DNA of 64,000 bases from assembly GCF_021608265.1 (NCBI RefSeq), contig NZ_JAKIHP010000005.1, positions 62,001 through 126,000 of the forward strand. The letters run 5' to 3'. Position numbers and translations under genes: made by a program. This document shows positions 17,911-27,300 of the stretch, piece by piece. The DNA is from Flavobacterium wongokense (GTDB taxonomy: Bacteria > Bacteroidota > Bacteroidia > Flavobacteriales > Flavobacteriaceae). Position 1 is the stretch's first letter, and each line of letters starts with the position of its first letter. The notes under the pieces are model-generated. The model was not told the DNA's origin. It made no database searches and was given only the letters and a program-made list of their open reading frames with translations.

Positions 17911-17947
17911 CCTGGATAAAACCACTTGGAAACACACCCTATTACAA

Positions 17948-17982
17948 ATAAAAAAGGCTTCCGGAAATGATCCGAAAGCCTT
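17948..17982 (-). terminator. Rho-independent terminator after the Hsp20 gene
   Basis: On the minus strand, stem AAGGCTTTCGG / CCGGAAGCCTT (one G-U pair), a 7-base loop, then seven Ts. It begins 18 bases after the Hsp20 stop codon. Confidence 0.85.
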
Positions 17983-18000
17983 CTTTGCTCTAACTAAAAC

Positions 18001-18429
18001 TTATTTTATTTCAATCAGCCTTTTTGGTTTTGGCAACGCTTCCTCGCGCTTAGGCAGGGAAATGTTTAAGACACCATTGTCATAGCTGGCCTCGATGGCG
18101 TCGTAATTAACCGTTTCAGGCAGGTTGAAAGTCCTTTTGAACGAGGTGGAAGCGAATTCCTTTCTGGAATACTGCTCTTCATTCACCTCATTTTCAAATT
18201 GCTTTTCACTGGAAACCGTTAAGGTCTTTTGGCTAATCTCTACCTTGAAATCTTCTTTTGCAAGTCCGGGAGCATACACCTCCAGTTTAAAAGTGGTGTC
18301 GTTTTCCTTGATGTTTACTGCTGGGAGCGTGTTGTAATAATTTTGGCTTCCGCCATTCCAGTCAGTCTTAAAAATTTCATCCAATAGAGATGGAAAAGCT
18401 GAATTGTTGCTTCTTTTCACTAAGTCCAT
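18001..18429 (-). CDS. Small heat-shock protein, Hsp20 / alpha-crystallin family
   Basis: 142 residues. The alpha-crystallin domain covers about residues 36-130 (LPAVNIKENDTTFKLEVYAPGLAKEDFKVEI... to the closing GVLNISLPK), followed by the short C-terminal extension with an I-x-I-like end (LIEIK) that mediates oligomer contacts in the family. It is an ATP-independent holdase for unfolding proteins in the cytoplasm. The gene is monocistronic, ending in a strong hairpin, and is divergent from the truncated hemoglobin gene. No CIRCE-type operator was seen upstream. Confidence 0.93.
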   Translation of the reverse strand: MDLVKRSNNSAFPSLLDEIFKTDWNGGSQNYYNTLPAVNIKENDTTFKLEVYAPGLAKEDFKVEISQKTLTVSSEKQFENEVNEEQYSRKEFASTSFKRTFNLPETVNYDAIEASYDNGVLNISLPKREEALPKPKRLIEIK

Positions 18430-18553
18430 GATATATAAAATTTAAAGTTAAACATGATTCTCTTTCCTCAAAAAAAATACCAGAGGCAAAAACCAGGGTT
18501 TAAGCATCCTCAAAATGTCAGATTGACAGCGGATGACTGAAAAAATTTCAGGA

Positions 18554-18580
18554 TTGACGCCTATAAATTAATTACTTTTG
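18554..18580 (+). promoter_or_regulatory. Promoter for the truncated hemoglobin gene
   Basis: TTG at 18554 and TACTTTTG at 18573-18580, start-to-start spacing 19, a close fit to the Bacteroidota -33/-7 consensus. The start codon is 20 bases past the -7 box. Confidence 0.65.
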
Positions 18581-18600
18581 ACACACAAACCAGGCACAGC

Positions 18601-18981
18601 ATGCACGACATCCAAAACCAGGACGATTTATATTTACTCGTAGACGAATTCTACAAAAAACTATTGGCGGACGACGCCATCAGCTACATCTTTACCGATG
18701 TGGTGAAAATCCATATTGAGGAACATTTACCTATTTTGGTTACGTTCTGGTCACAGGCTATATTAGGGACTGGCGGTTATACGCGGAACCTCACGCAAAT
18801 CCATTTGGATATCAACGCTAAAGAGCACCTGACTCCCGAGCTGTTCAAAATCTGGCTCGGCCATTTCTACCAAACGGTTGACGAGCACTTCAAAGGTGAA
18901 AAAGCGGAACAAATCAAAACGCAGGCACTGAGCATTGCCACCATTATGCAGATAAAAATCGCACAGGAAAAAGATAAATAA
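18601..18981 (+). CDS. Group III truncated hemoglobin
   Basis: 126 residues, the usual size of 2-over-2 truncated globins. Family marks include the LVDEFYKKLLADDAISYIF A/B-helix region, the CD/E segment LVTFWSQAILGTGGYTRN and the LTPELFKIWLGHFYQTVDEHF F/G region. His68 is in the position expected for the proximal heme ligand (my alignment by eye). Group III members bind oxygen or nitric oxide tightly and are thought to act in NO or peroxide chemistry. Monocistronic with its own promoter. Confidence 0.9.
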   Translation: MHDIQNQDDLYLLVDEFYKKLLADDAISYIFTDVVKIHIEEHLPILVTFWSQAILGTGGYTRNLTQIHLDINAKEHLTPELFKIWLGHFYQTVDEHFKGEKAEQIKTQALSIATIMQIKIAQEKDK

Positions 18982-19103
18982 TTGTTAGTTCAACAATAAT
19001 ATTCCTCGTTTTTTAAATTATTCACAATATTTTTCAATTAATTGCAAATTGCTCAAAGAATAATTATTTTTATTAATAATTTGGCAACGAAATATTGAAA
19101 ATA

Positions 19104-20162
19104 ATGAATATCAAAATAACGGGCTCCGGAAGTTACATTCCAACAGAAATAGTATCCAACAAGGATTTTGCACAACATGTTTTTTTGAATGATGACGGAA
19201 CGCCTTTTCCACATCCGAACGATATTGTTGCCGAGAAATTCCTTGAAATTACCGGAATCCAGGAACGAAGATATGTTACCGATGATTTGCTGACTTCAGA
19301 CATCGCCACCATTGCTGCCAAAAAGGCGATTGAAGACGCTAATATCGATCCCGAAACCTTAGACTATATCATCTTTGCCCACAACTTTGGGAACGTCCGT
19401 AAAGGTGCCATTCAAACCGATTTGGTTCCGAGCCTCGCTACAAGGGTTAAGTTTGATTTGCGTATAAAAAACCCAAAATGCGTGGCTTATGATATGCTTT
19501 TTGGCTGTCCGGGTTGGGTGGAAGGCGTCATTCAGGCACAGGCGTTTATCAAAGCCGGAATGGCAAAAAAATGTTTGGTGATTGGCGCAGAAACGCTTTC
19601 CCGTGTCGTTGACCTGCACGACCGCGACAGCATGATTTATTCTGATGGTGCCGGTGCAACAATTATAGAAACCACAGAGGATGATGCCGGAATATTGGCA
19701 CACGAAACTGCCAGCTTTACCTATGATGAAGCCTATTATCTGTATTTTGGGAATTCTTTCAACAAGACCCATGACCCTGATGTTCGTTACATCAAAATGC
19801 AGGGAAGGAAAATCTATGAATTTGCCTTGAGCAATGTACCCAAAGCGATGAAGGAATGCCTTGACAAAAGTGGTGTTGACATCAAAGACATCAAAAAGGT
19901 ATTGATCCATCAGGCCAATGAAAAAATGGACGAAGCCATAATTCACCGTTTTTACAAATTATACGGCCAGACACCGCCGGAAGGCATCATGCCGATGAGC
20001 ATCCATAAATTGGGGAATTCGAGTGTCGCAACAGTTCCCACTTTGTACGATTCCTTAGTCAGAGGCCAGATTGAAAACCAAAGCCTGCATAAAGGCGATG
20101 TTATTCTTTTTGCATCTGTAGGTGCCGGAATGAATATCAATGCCATCGTTTATAAAATGTAA
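19104..20162 (+). CDS. 3-oxoacyl-ACP synthase III (FabH)-like thiolase-fold enzyme
   Basis: 352 residues with the KAS III fold. The catalytic cysteine is Cys135 in MLFGCPGWVEG; the His of LIHQANEKM and the Asn of LGNSSVATVPTL complete the Cys-His-Asn triad. KAS III enzymes condense an acyl-CoA with malonyl-ACP to start fatty-acid synthesis; this long form (about 350 residues, with an insertion around DGTPFPHPNDIVAEKFLEITGI) is a second, specialised type common in Bacteroidota rather than the short housekeeping FabH. The ATG at 19104 is preferred over a TTG three codons earlier. A methyltransferase gene follows 39 bases downstream. Confidence 0.88.
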   Translation: MNIKITGSGSYIPTEIVSNKDFAQHVFLNDDGTPFPHPNDIVAEKFLEITGIQERRYVTDDLLTSDIATIAAKKAIEDANIDPETLDYIIFAHNFGNVRKGAIQTDLVPSLATRVKFDLRIKNPKCVAYDMLFGCPGWVEGVIQAQAFIKAGMAKKCLVIGAETLSRVVDLHDRDSMIYSDGAGATIIETTEDDAGILAHETASFTYDEAYYLYFGNSFNKTHDPDVRYIKMQGRKIYEFALSNVPKAMKECLDKSGVDIKDIKKVLIHQANEKMDEAIIHRFYKLYGQTPPEGIMPMSIHKLGNSSVATVPTLYDSLVRGQIENQSLHKGDVILFASVGAGMNINAIVYKM

Positions 20163-20165
20163 TAA

Positions 20166-20199
20166 ACTTTGTAACTTTGCAACTTTGTAACTTTGCAAC
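20166..20199. repeat. AACTTTG tandem tract containing two TAnnTTTG boxes
   Basis: The stretch is two copies of a 16-base unit AACTTTGTAACTTTGC plus a partial third, filling the gap between the KAS III-like gene and the methyltransferase. TAACTTTG at 20172-20179 and 20188-20195 both match the -7 consensus; the first is placed to give a short leader for the next gene. Confidence 0.65.
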
Positions 20200-20201
20200 T
20201 C

Positions 20202-20726
20202 ATGTACGAGAAGACCTATCCAAGCAAACGCTTCAATTTAACGTTAGCCTTTTTAAAGAAACACATCAAAACCTCTGAGACCATTTTTGACCTTGGAGTT
20301 CCCAATCCGTTTTCCAAAATCATGGAAGAAAATGGGTTTACCGTTATCAATACCAAAGGCGAGGATCTGGACAATGACCAAACGGCTTTGCAGAATGAAA
20401 GTTATGAAGTGTTTACCGCATTCGAAATCTTTGAGCATTTGTTGAACCCGTATACGGTTTTGGAAAATGTAAAATGCGATAAACTGCTTATATCCATTCC
20501 ACTTCGTTTATGGTTTTCTTCGGCTTACCGAAGCAAAACCGACAAATGGGACCGACATTACCACGAATTCGAAGACTGGCAGCTCGACTGGCTTTTGGAA
20601 AAGACCGGCTGGAAAATCATCGACAGGCAGCAATTTACCCATCCTGTAAAGAAATTAGGCATACGCCCTTTGCTGCGATATTTCACACCAAGATATTATA
20701 TGATTTATGCTGAAAAGGTGAAATAG
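20202..20726 (+). CDS. Class I SAM-dependent methyltransferase
   Basis: 174 residues. The first part shows a Rossmann-type motif I variant (ETIFDLGVPNPFSKIMEENG, about 30-50), an acidic strand 2 end (VINTKGEDLDND) and a motif IV region (YEVFTAFEIFEHLLNPYTVLENV), which fits methyltransferase type 11-like proteins. Motif I lacks the usual GxGxG. The C-terminal half (RLWFSSAYRSKTDKWDRHYHEFEDWQLDWLLEKTGW) is typical of lipid/polyketide or glycan-linked methyltransferases in this phylum. The substrate is unknown. Start at the ATG; a TTG three codons upstream lies within a repeat tract. Confidence 0.75.
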   Translation: MYEKTYPSKRFNLTLAFLKKHIKTSETIFDLGVPNPFSKIMEENGFTVINTKGEDLDNDQTALQNESYEVFTAFEIFEHLLNPYTVLENVKCDKLLISIPLRLWFSSAYRSKTDKWDRHYHEFEDWQLDWLLEKTGWKIIDRQQFTHPVKKLGIRPLLRYFTPRYYMIYAEKVK

Positions 20727-20750
20727 TTCCATCTTTTAGTTTTTTATCTA

Positions 20751-20777
20751 AAACCATCTGAATCAGGTGGTTTTTTT
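20751..20777 (+). terminator. Rho-independent terminator after the methyltransferase gene
   Basis: Stem AAACCATCT / AGGTGGTTT (one G-U) with loop GAATC and a seven-T tail. Confidence 0.8.
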
Positions 20778-21077
20778 ATGCTTTTTTTAGAGCTTTTTCG
20801 TAATTATTTGATTTTCAGAATCCTGATGTTCCTGCCGTAAAAGTAGACTTACAGGATTGTTAATTTTTTGAGTAAAATGCAGTTTTTTAAGAAATCGCAA
20901 TCTGTACCAAAAACTGTTAAAATTAGAAATTAGAATATATAACTCTTGTAAGTTTTTTATATAATGAATTCTTACTTTTTAACAAATATAGTGCATTTCA
21001 TCGATTTTATTTGTCATTTTGTCGACAATACCTGTATGTTTGACTCGAAATAAAACATAACCCTAAAATCTATTATT
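20778..21077. other. 300-base AT-rich gap with the WG-repeat gene promoter
   Basis: No reading frame of note. The only structure I see is a promoter near the right end (TTG at 21019, TATGTTTG at 21035-21042) that would start transcription about 30 bases before the WG-repeat gene. The rest is plain A/T-rich sequence. Confidence 0.6.
21019..21042 (+). promoter_or_regulatory. Promoter for the WG-repeat gene
   Basis: TTG at 21019 and TATGTTTG at 21035-21042; the start codon is 35 bases past the -7 box. Confidence 0.5.
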
Positions 21078-21719
21078 ATGAAGAAATTATTTACTTTTTC
21101 AATGTTGACTGTAGTCACTTTCTCTTTCGGTCAAAAGTTGTTTATTGTTAAATCTGATGAAAAATTCGGAATTATAAATGAGTCCGGAGTAGAAGTTATT
21201 CCGCCAAAATATAATGCAATTGATGACTTTGACAAAATGCACCCAAATTGGGCTAAAGTAGAGTTGGAAAACCTATACGGTTTCGTTGATAAAAGTGGCA
21301 AAATTGTGGTGGAACCAAAATACCAGACTATCGACAATTACGATGAGTACAATTCGGGTTGGGCCATGATCATCAAGGATGGAAAATATGGTTTCATGAA
21401 CGAAGCCGGAAAAGAAATCGTTCCGCCTATTTATGACAAAGTTGGACGATTTGGCGATTATGCCAAAGAATGGATACTTGTAGAAAGCCAGGGTTTAAAA
21501 GGATTTATTGACAAAGACGGGAATATCGCGGTTCCGGTGCAATATACTGAAGTATCCAAATTTGACGGTGTCAGGAAAAATTGGGCATTGGTAAAAAACA
21601 GAAAAGAGAAACTTGGATTTATCGACAAAACCGGTAAAGAGGTTATTCCGGTAATCTATGACAATATTGAAGCCTTTACAGGCAAAAAGAAAGCGACTGA
21701 AGTGGCAAATGCCGAGTAA
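21078..21719 (+). CDS. Secreted WG-repeat protein
   Basis: 213 residues: signal peptide (LFTFSMLTVVTFSFGQ) followed by five WG (KWG) repeats of about 35 residues, each with the pattern [KL]xGF[IVM][DN]xxGKxxVPPxY (for example YGFVDKSGKIVVEPKYQTI, YGFMNEAGKEIVPPIYDKV, LGFIDKTGKEVIPVIYDNI). WG repeats form beta strands and occur in cell-surface and periplasmic proteins of Bacteroidota; a precise function is not known. No sorting tail. Own promoter and terminator, so monocistronic. Confidence 0.88.
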   Translation: MKKLFTFSMLTVVTFSFGQKLFIVKSDEKFGIINESGVEVIPPKYNAIDDFDKMHPNWAKVELENLYGFVDKSGKIVVEPKYQTIDNYDEYNSGWAMIIKDGKYGFMNEAGKEIVPPIYDKVGRFGDYAKEWILVESQGLKGFIDKDGNIAVPVQYTEVSKFDGVRKNWALVKNRKEKLGFIDKTGKEVIPVIYDNIEAFTGKKKATEVANAE

Positions 21720-21747
21720 GTTGGTAGTTTTTAGAATTTGAATTTAG

Positions 21748-21777
21748 AAAGGATTTCTTAACGGAAATCCTTTTTTT
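21748..21777 (+). terminator. Rho-independent terminator after the WG-repeat gene
   Basis: Perfect stem AAAGGATTTC / GAAATCCTTT with a 6-base loop and a T-run. Confidence 0.85.
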
Positions 21778-21818
21778 ATGTTTCAAATTTATACTTTTAC
21801 ACAACCTATAAGGCACTA

Positions 21819-22670
21819 ATGAATTATCAGATAATCATCCCGGCACATAACGAAGAAAAGGATATCGACTTTACCCTTCATTCCCTTACAGTCCAAAGTG
21901 TTTTGCCCAAAAATGTACTGATTGTCAATGACAATTCCATAGATGGTACGCAGCTGGTTATCGACAAATACATTCAACGGTTCCCCAATCTGTTTTCATC
22001 GATACGCCTACAATCAGAAGCCAAGCATTTACCGGGAAGCAAGGTGATTAATGCTTTTAATCATGGATATAAAACGATTGATACCGATTTCGATATTATC
22101 GTAAAAGCTGATGCCGACCTTATCTTTCCAACCAATTATTTTGAAACCATTATAAAACATTTTGAATCTGACGATACCATCGGAATGGTGGGCGGATTTG
22201 CCTATATTCATAAAAACGGTGACTGGATTTTGGAAAACCTGACTGATAAAGACCATATCCGTGGTGCTTTCAAAGCTTACCGAAAGGAATGCTTTGAGCA
22301 GATTGGCGGTTTGAAACCCGCTATGGGTTGGGATACTGTTGACGAATTATTATGCAAATTCTACAATTGGAAAGTGGTTACCGATGAATCCTTAAAGGTA
22401 AAGCACCTGAAACCAACAGGAGCCAATTACAACAAAGAAGCGCGTTACAAACAAGGCGAGGCGTTTTACAGTTTGGGTTACGGATTTTTAATTACTTCCA
22501 TCGCATCCTTAAAATTGGCGATGCGAAAAGGAAAACCAATGCTTTTCCTGGATTACCTCAACGGATTCCGAAAAGCCCAATCGGCAAAAAAGCCACTTTT
22601 GGTTACTAAAGAGCAGGCACAATTCATCAGGAACTACCGTTGGAAAAAGATGAAGGAAAAGCTGTTCTAA
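21819..22670 (+). CDS. Family 2 glycosyltransferase
   Basis: 283 residues. A GT-A fold: N-terminal IIIPAHNEEKDIDFTLHSL, nucleotide-sugar region VLIVNDNSIDGT and the metal-binding DADL (IIVKADADLIFP, about residues 93-104). The conserved GGLKPAMGWDTVDELLCKF corresponds to the acceptor/catalytic ED-like region. The C-terminal part is basic and has no clear membrane helix, so the enzyme probably sits at the cytoplasmic face of the inner membrane and adds a sugar to a lipid-linked glycan or surface polysaccharide. Donor and acceptor are not predictable. It stands alone, with the next genes (MlaE/F) 115 bases away. Confidence 0.88.
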   Translation: MNYQIIIPAHNEEKDIDFTLHSLTVQSVLPKNVLIVNDNSIDGTQLVIDKYIQRFPNLFSSIRLQSEAKHLPGSKVINAFNHGYKTIDTDFDIIVKADADLIFPTNYFETIIKHFESDDTIGMVGGFAYIHKNGDWILENLTDKDHIRGAFKAYRKECFEQIGGLKPAMGWDTVDELLCKFYNWKVVTDESLKVKHLKPTGANYNKEARYKQGEAFYSLGYGFLITSIASLKLAMRKGKPMLFLDYLNGFRKAQSAKKPLLVTKEQAQFIRNYRWKKMKEKLF

Positions 22671-22680
22671 TTTCCAAAAA

Positions 22681-22704
22681 ACTCATAACTCATAACCCAT
22701 AACT
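22681..22704. repeat. CATAACT repeat tract
   Basis: ACTCATAACTCATAACCCAT followed by AACT, the same family (in the opposite strand sense) as the tracts at 2.6 kb and around the S23 gene. It lies just after the glycosyltransferase stop. Confidence 0.6.
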
Positions 22705-22785
22705 GCTTCGTCAATTCAAAAAATAAAGGGTTTTTATTTTTCTCGGGTCATAACTTATAGCTATTTTTGACATTATTTTAAACCT

Positions 22786-23532
22786 ATGATGCTCGTTCGT
22801 TATTTATCGCAAATCGGAAGATACTTTTTAATGCTTGCTGAAATTTTCAGGAAGCCTACAAAATGGTCGGTGATGCGAAGCTTAATCTTTAAGGAAATCG
22901 ATGATTTAATTATTGACTCACTTGGAATCGTAGCATTCATTTCGTTTTTCGTAGGTGGCGTTGTGGCCATCCAGACTGCGTTGAACCTTACCAATCCGTT
23001 AATCCCGAAATACCTTATCGGTTTTGCGACCAGGCAGTCAATCATCCTCGAATTTGCACCTACATTCATTTCGATAATCATGGCAGGGAAAATGGGTTCG
23101 TTCATTACGTCAAGTATAGGAACCATGCGCGTTACCGAGCAAATTGATGCACTTGAGGTAATGGGTGTCAATTCCTTGAATTATTTGGTTTTTCCAAAAC
23201 TGATAGCATTGCTGCTCTACCCTTTTGTGATTGGAATTGCAATGTTTCTGGGAATTTCCGGTGGTTTCATTGCCAGCGTTTATGGCGGTTTCGGAAACAG
23301 TACCGATTTTATAAGCGGGCTTCAGATGGAATTTATTCCGTTTCACATTACGTATGCTTTTATCAAAACCTTTGTTTTTGCCTTGATTTTGGCAACCATT
23401 CCTTCCTTTCACGGTTATTATATGAAGGGCGGAGCGCTCGAGGTTGGTAAGGCAAGTACGGTTTCATTCGTGTGGACATCGGTTACGATAATTTTAGTGA
23501 ATTATATATTAACGCAATTACTTTTAACCTAA
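22786..23532 (+). CDS. mlaE: MlaE-family ABC transporter permease
   Basis: 248 residues, five to six hydrophobic helices. The MlaE core is recognisable: FFVGGVVAIQTALNL, the conserved LEFAPTFISIIMAGKMGSFITSSIGTMRVTEQIDALEVMGVNSLNYLVFPK coupling region, and FIKTFVFALILATIPSFHGYYMKGGALEVGKAST near the end. In the Mla system it moves phospholipids between inner and outer membranes. It overlaps the ATPase gene start by one base, so the two are translationally coupled. The MCE-domain protein (MlaD) is not next to it. Confidence 0.9.
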   Translation: MMLVRYLSQIGRYFLMLAEIFRKPTKWSVMRSLIFKEIDDLIIDSLGIVAFISFFVGGVVAIQTALNLTNPLIPKYLIGFATRQSIILEFAPTFISIIMAGKMGSFITSSIGTMRVTEQIDALEVMGVNSLNYLVFPKLIALLLYPFVIGIAMFLGISGGFIASVYGGFGNSTDFISGLQMEFIPFHITYAFIKTFVFALILATIPSFHGYYMKGGALEVGKASTVSFVWTSVTIILVNYILTQLLLT

Positions 23533-24299
23533 TGATAGAAGTAAAAAATGTTGAGAAATCATTTGGCGATGCCAAAGTCCTAAAAGGGATTACCACCACT
23601 TTTGAGACCGGGAAAACCAATCTTATCATCGGGCAGAGTGGTTCGGGAAAAACGGTTTTGCTTAAAAGCCTGCTGGGAATCCATACTCCGGACAAAGGAA
23701 CCATTGCCTTTGACGGAAGGATTTATACAGAGCTTTCTGATGCCGATAAAAGGGAACTGCGTACCGAAATCGGGATGGTTTTTCAGGGAAGTGCCTTGTT
23801 TGACAGCATGACTGTTGAAGAAAATGTGGGTTTCCCGTTGAAGATGTTCACTACCAAATCGGCTGCGGAAATTAAGGAACGCGTCAATTTTGTTATCAAT
23901 AGGGTTAACCTTCAAAATGCAAACCTAAAGAAACCATCTGAACTTTCCGGAGGAATGCAGAAACGTGTTGCCATAGCGCGCGCCATTGTAAACAATCCGA
24001 AATACCTATTTTGTGACGAACCCAATTCGGGGCTTGACCCAAAAACGGCAATTGTGATTGACAACCTTATCCAGGAAATTACCAAAGAATACAATATCAC
24101 AACTGTTATCAACACCCACGACATGAACTCGGTGATGGAAATTGGTGAAAAGATTGTTTTCCTCAAAGAAGGGATTCTGGCCTGGGAAGGAAGCAAAAAA
24201 GAGATTTTCAAAACCGATAATGAAGCGGTTGTAGATTTTGTCTACTCTTCCAATCTTTTCAAAAAAATCAGGAAAGCACAGAACAAGGAAGACGAATAA
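23532..24299 (+). CDS. mlaF: MlaF-type ABC transporter ATPase
   Basis: 255 residues. Walker A GQSGSGKT (about 36-43), the ABC signature LSGGMQKRVAIARA (about 139-152) and Walker B YLFCDEPNSGLDP follow in order, then the H-loop NTHD. The IGMVFQGSALFDSMTVEENV stretch is typical of the Mla/Ttg2A ATPases for phospholipid transport. The ATG overlapping the mlaE stop by one base (TAATG) is chosen; a longer in-frame extension would run into mlaE. It is tail-to-tail with the large CHU_C gene. Confidence 0.92.
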   Translation: MIEVKNVEKSFGDAKVLKGITTTFETGKTNLIIGQSGSGKTVLLKSLLGIHTPDKGTIAFDGRIYTELSDADKRELRTEIGMVFQGSALFDSMTVEENVGFPLKMFTTKSAAEIKERVNFVINRVNLQNANLKKPSELSGGMQKRVAIARAIVNNPKYLFCDEPNSGLDPKTAIVIDNLIQEITKEYNITTVINTHDMNSVMEIGEKIVFLKEGILAWEGSKKEIFKTDNEAVVDFVYSSNLFKKIRKAQNKEDE

Positions 24300-24300
24300 A

Positions 24301-27300
24301 TTATCCCCTTCCTACGAAAATCCAACCGTGCTTTTCAACCCCATTCCTTAATCGGACAATATAATAATAGGTCGAATCCGGAAGGTATCCACCATGCATG
24401 TTCTGTCCGTACCATCCATTGGTATAATTGTTTTCCTCATACACCAACCTTCCCCATCTGCTATAGATTTCTAAACGGTCAACATCATAATTGGTCAGGT
24501 CAAAGCCATCATTAGCCCCATCATTATTAGGCGTTATCACATTAGGAAAATCACAGAATGTGCTGGTTATATTTATGGTTTGTGGAAAAGAACATCCCTC
24601 ATTGTTGGTCACAACTACACTATAATCTCCTGTTGGCTGATTGGTGATGATCAATGGATTGGCAGTGCTGGTAAAATTGTTTGGCCCACTCCATAAATAC
24701 GTTGCTGTATTTGGGTCAAATGAAGAGCCTTCGGCCGGAATTATCCTTACCGTGTAAGCTCCTCCCGATTCACATAATTCTTCATGGGTATAATCCGGTG
24801 CCGGTTTTATCGTTACAACAATGCTTGCAGGCGACTGACAGTTTCCTATTATCGCATTCACCGAATAGGTTCCGGCATTCGCAGCAGTGATATCCGCTAT
24901 TATCGGATTTTGCAATGATGACGAAAAGTTATCAGGACCACTCCATTGATAGGTTGCATTTGGGATGGACTGGACAAACAACTCAATATCTTCACCTATG
25001 CAATACGATGTATTTCCGGTAATAACAGGAACTTCTGGTGCAGGCAGTAATGTAATGGTAACCGTTGCATCATCGACAGCACCACAAAAACCATTGACGG
25101 TGTATCTAAAAATATAGGTTCCAAGAGGAACACCTGAAGAAAGCCAATTGCTTCCTACCAACATTCCGCTTGAGGTTATTTCCTCCCAGTCTCCTCCGGT
25201 ATCAAAAGGAGTTCCCAGTATCGTAAATAAATTGACGGTTGAAGCGTTGCTACAGATAGTCCTGTTGGCGTCAATACCGGCATTGGGTGGTACGCTTGGA
25301 GCTATTGTATAATTAAGGATCCTATCGACGCAGGAGTTTGTTGTTGTAGAATAAATCCTCACGTGATACACGCCAATATTGGCATTTGTAAACGGAGTAA
25401 AATTCAACGTATTGGTGGTACTCAAAATCGTAGCGGTATCGTTATCCTTCCACCATTCATAATTCAGGAAAGAGAATGGCTGAACCGAAAGCTGTCCGTT
25501 TTGGCCCTGGCATAAATTGTTAGGCGTTATCTCAGGTTGCTGTAACGTATTGATATCAAACAGCCTGTTTACAACATTTCCACAAACATCCTGAACCCTG
25601 AAATTATAGATTCCCGGCTGCAAACCTGCAAATGAGTTGGATGTGCCGTTATTGACAATAAATGAAACCCCATTCCAGGAGGTAATCCTATAATTCAGTG
25701 GCGCTGCACCATTAGCGATGATGTAAACCTGTGAACCACCATTTACACAGGGAATCCCGTATGCGTTTATGATTTCCAAATCGCCTGAATGGATAAATGT
25801 TTTGATGGTATGGACACAATTCTCTGATGAATAACCATTACCGAAATAATTATACTTGATTAGAATCCTGAATGTACCTGTAGCGGCAATATTGTAATTC
25901 ATAGCCGGATTGCTTAGGCTGAAAGAATTACTCGCATTTGGAACTGATCCGAGTGGATAAGCAACGCCCGTTAATGGATGCCCCCATTGATTGGTTACCG
26001 GATCAAGTCTTTGCAACCAGTAACTCGGCAGCTGCGTCGGTATGATATTGTCAGTAAAATTCATATTCACATCAAACGAACCACAATTGGTAATAACGTC
26101 AATGCCATCTACTCCCTGATGGTAACCGATTAGGTTGTATGTTGTAGTTTTCTCCACATCACAAATGTCCTTGGTGTAAAAGGTATAGCTTCCTTCAGGA
26201 AACGAATTCATATAAAATTGGCCATCACCTCCAATATTAAATGAAACATCATAAGGCAGTGGATGCGGAAATGAAGGTGGCGCAGCAATAATCCTGACTA
26301 TGGTCAGGATATCATTTGGTGTTACCAAGGCAATAGAATCATAATTCTCGCCGCAACCCTTCATCTCAAAGAAAAGCAACGGGTCTTGTGAAATTGTATG
26401 GCCTACATTGACTACCATAATATGATGTATGCCGCAAATATCGGTTATATCTAAACCATAATCTCCCGTAATCAAATCAGGAATTGTCATAGTACTACCA
26501 ACTGTCGTAGGGATCAGGAAGGAAACATCGTAGGGCATCGGATGGTTGTAGCCTGTTGGTGCACTGGTAATAATGGCAGAGGTTATTGTGCCAGTAATCT
26601 TAATATTGCCAAGATGAAGACCTGCACAGCCCGCTTCCGGAGTCGAATTTACAATTACTGCTTCAGGTTTGGGGGGCATTTCAAAAGTATAACTAAAAGG
26701 ATTGCCACAGGTATCCATTCCCTGTATGGTATAAGTTCCGGGAGGAAGCTGCATTTGCAATACTCCTCCACTGATCAATCCTGTAACATTGTAAGGGATT
26801 GGATGCCCCAAATCATTGGTTGATGCGGTGATAATTGCTGAGGTAATGAATGGCCCAAAATTTTCATCAGCGGGAATCTGTACTGATTCGAAAATATCAC
26901 ATGGGTTGGCTAATTTAAAGATGTATCCTGGCCCAAAATCGTGCATCACTATCTGCCTGGTAACCGATCTGCCACAGCCATCTGTTACCTGAACAGTGTA
27001 ATTCCCATTCGGAATCTGATTTCCGGTGATTGAATAATAATTTGTTCCTCCACCAGCAAAAGGTCCCGGATGACCACTATTATAAGTTGTTGGATTAAAC
27101 CCTGGAGGTGCTGAAAGGAAGTTAACCGTAAAAGGAGGCACATAGTTACATAAACCAATACTTATAACCTTCAAACAATTAATATAGGTTGGCTGTACAA
27201 CTGCCTGAAGTTGTAAATTAATCTGATTGTTATTCCTCACATATACGTTACCACAAGCGTCTGTAACCCTGATATTGTAGCTGTAGCCCTGCGCATGGTA

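Noticed and set aside
17669-17935. 88-codon minus-strand frame with repeated SDVCPMCVRCVSDV-like residues
   Set aside because: The repeats come from the 11-bp DNA array; the frame overlaps the GC-rich gene start and shows no protein-like pattern outside the repeat.
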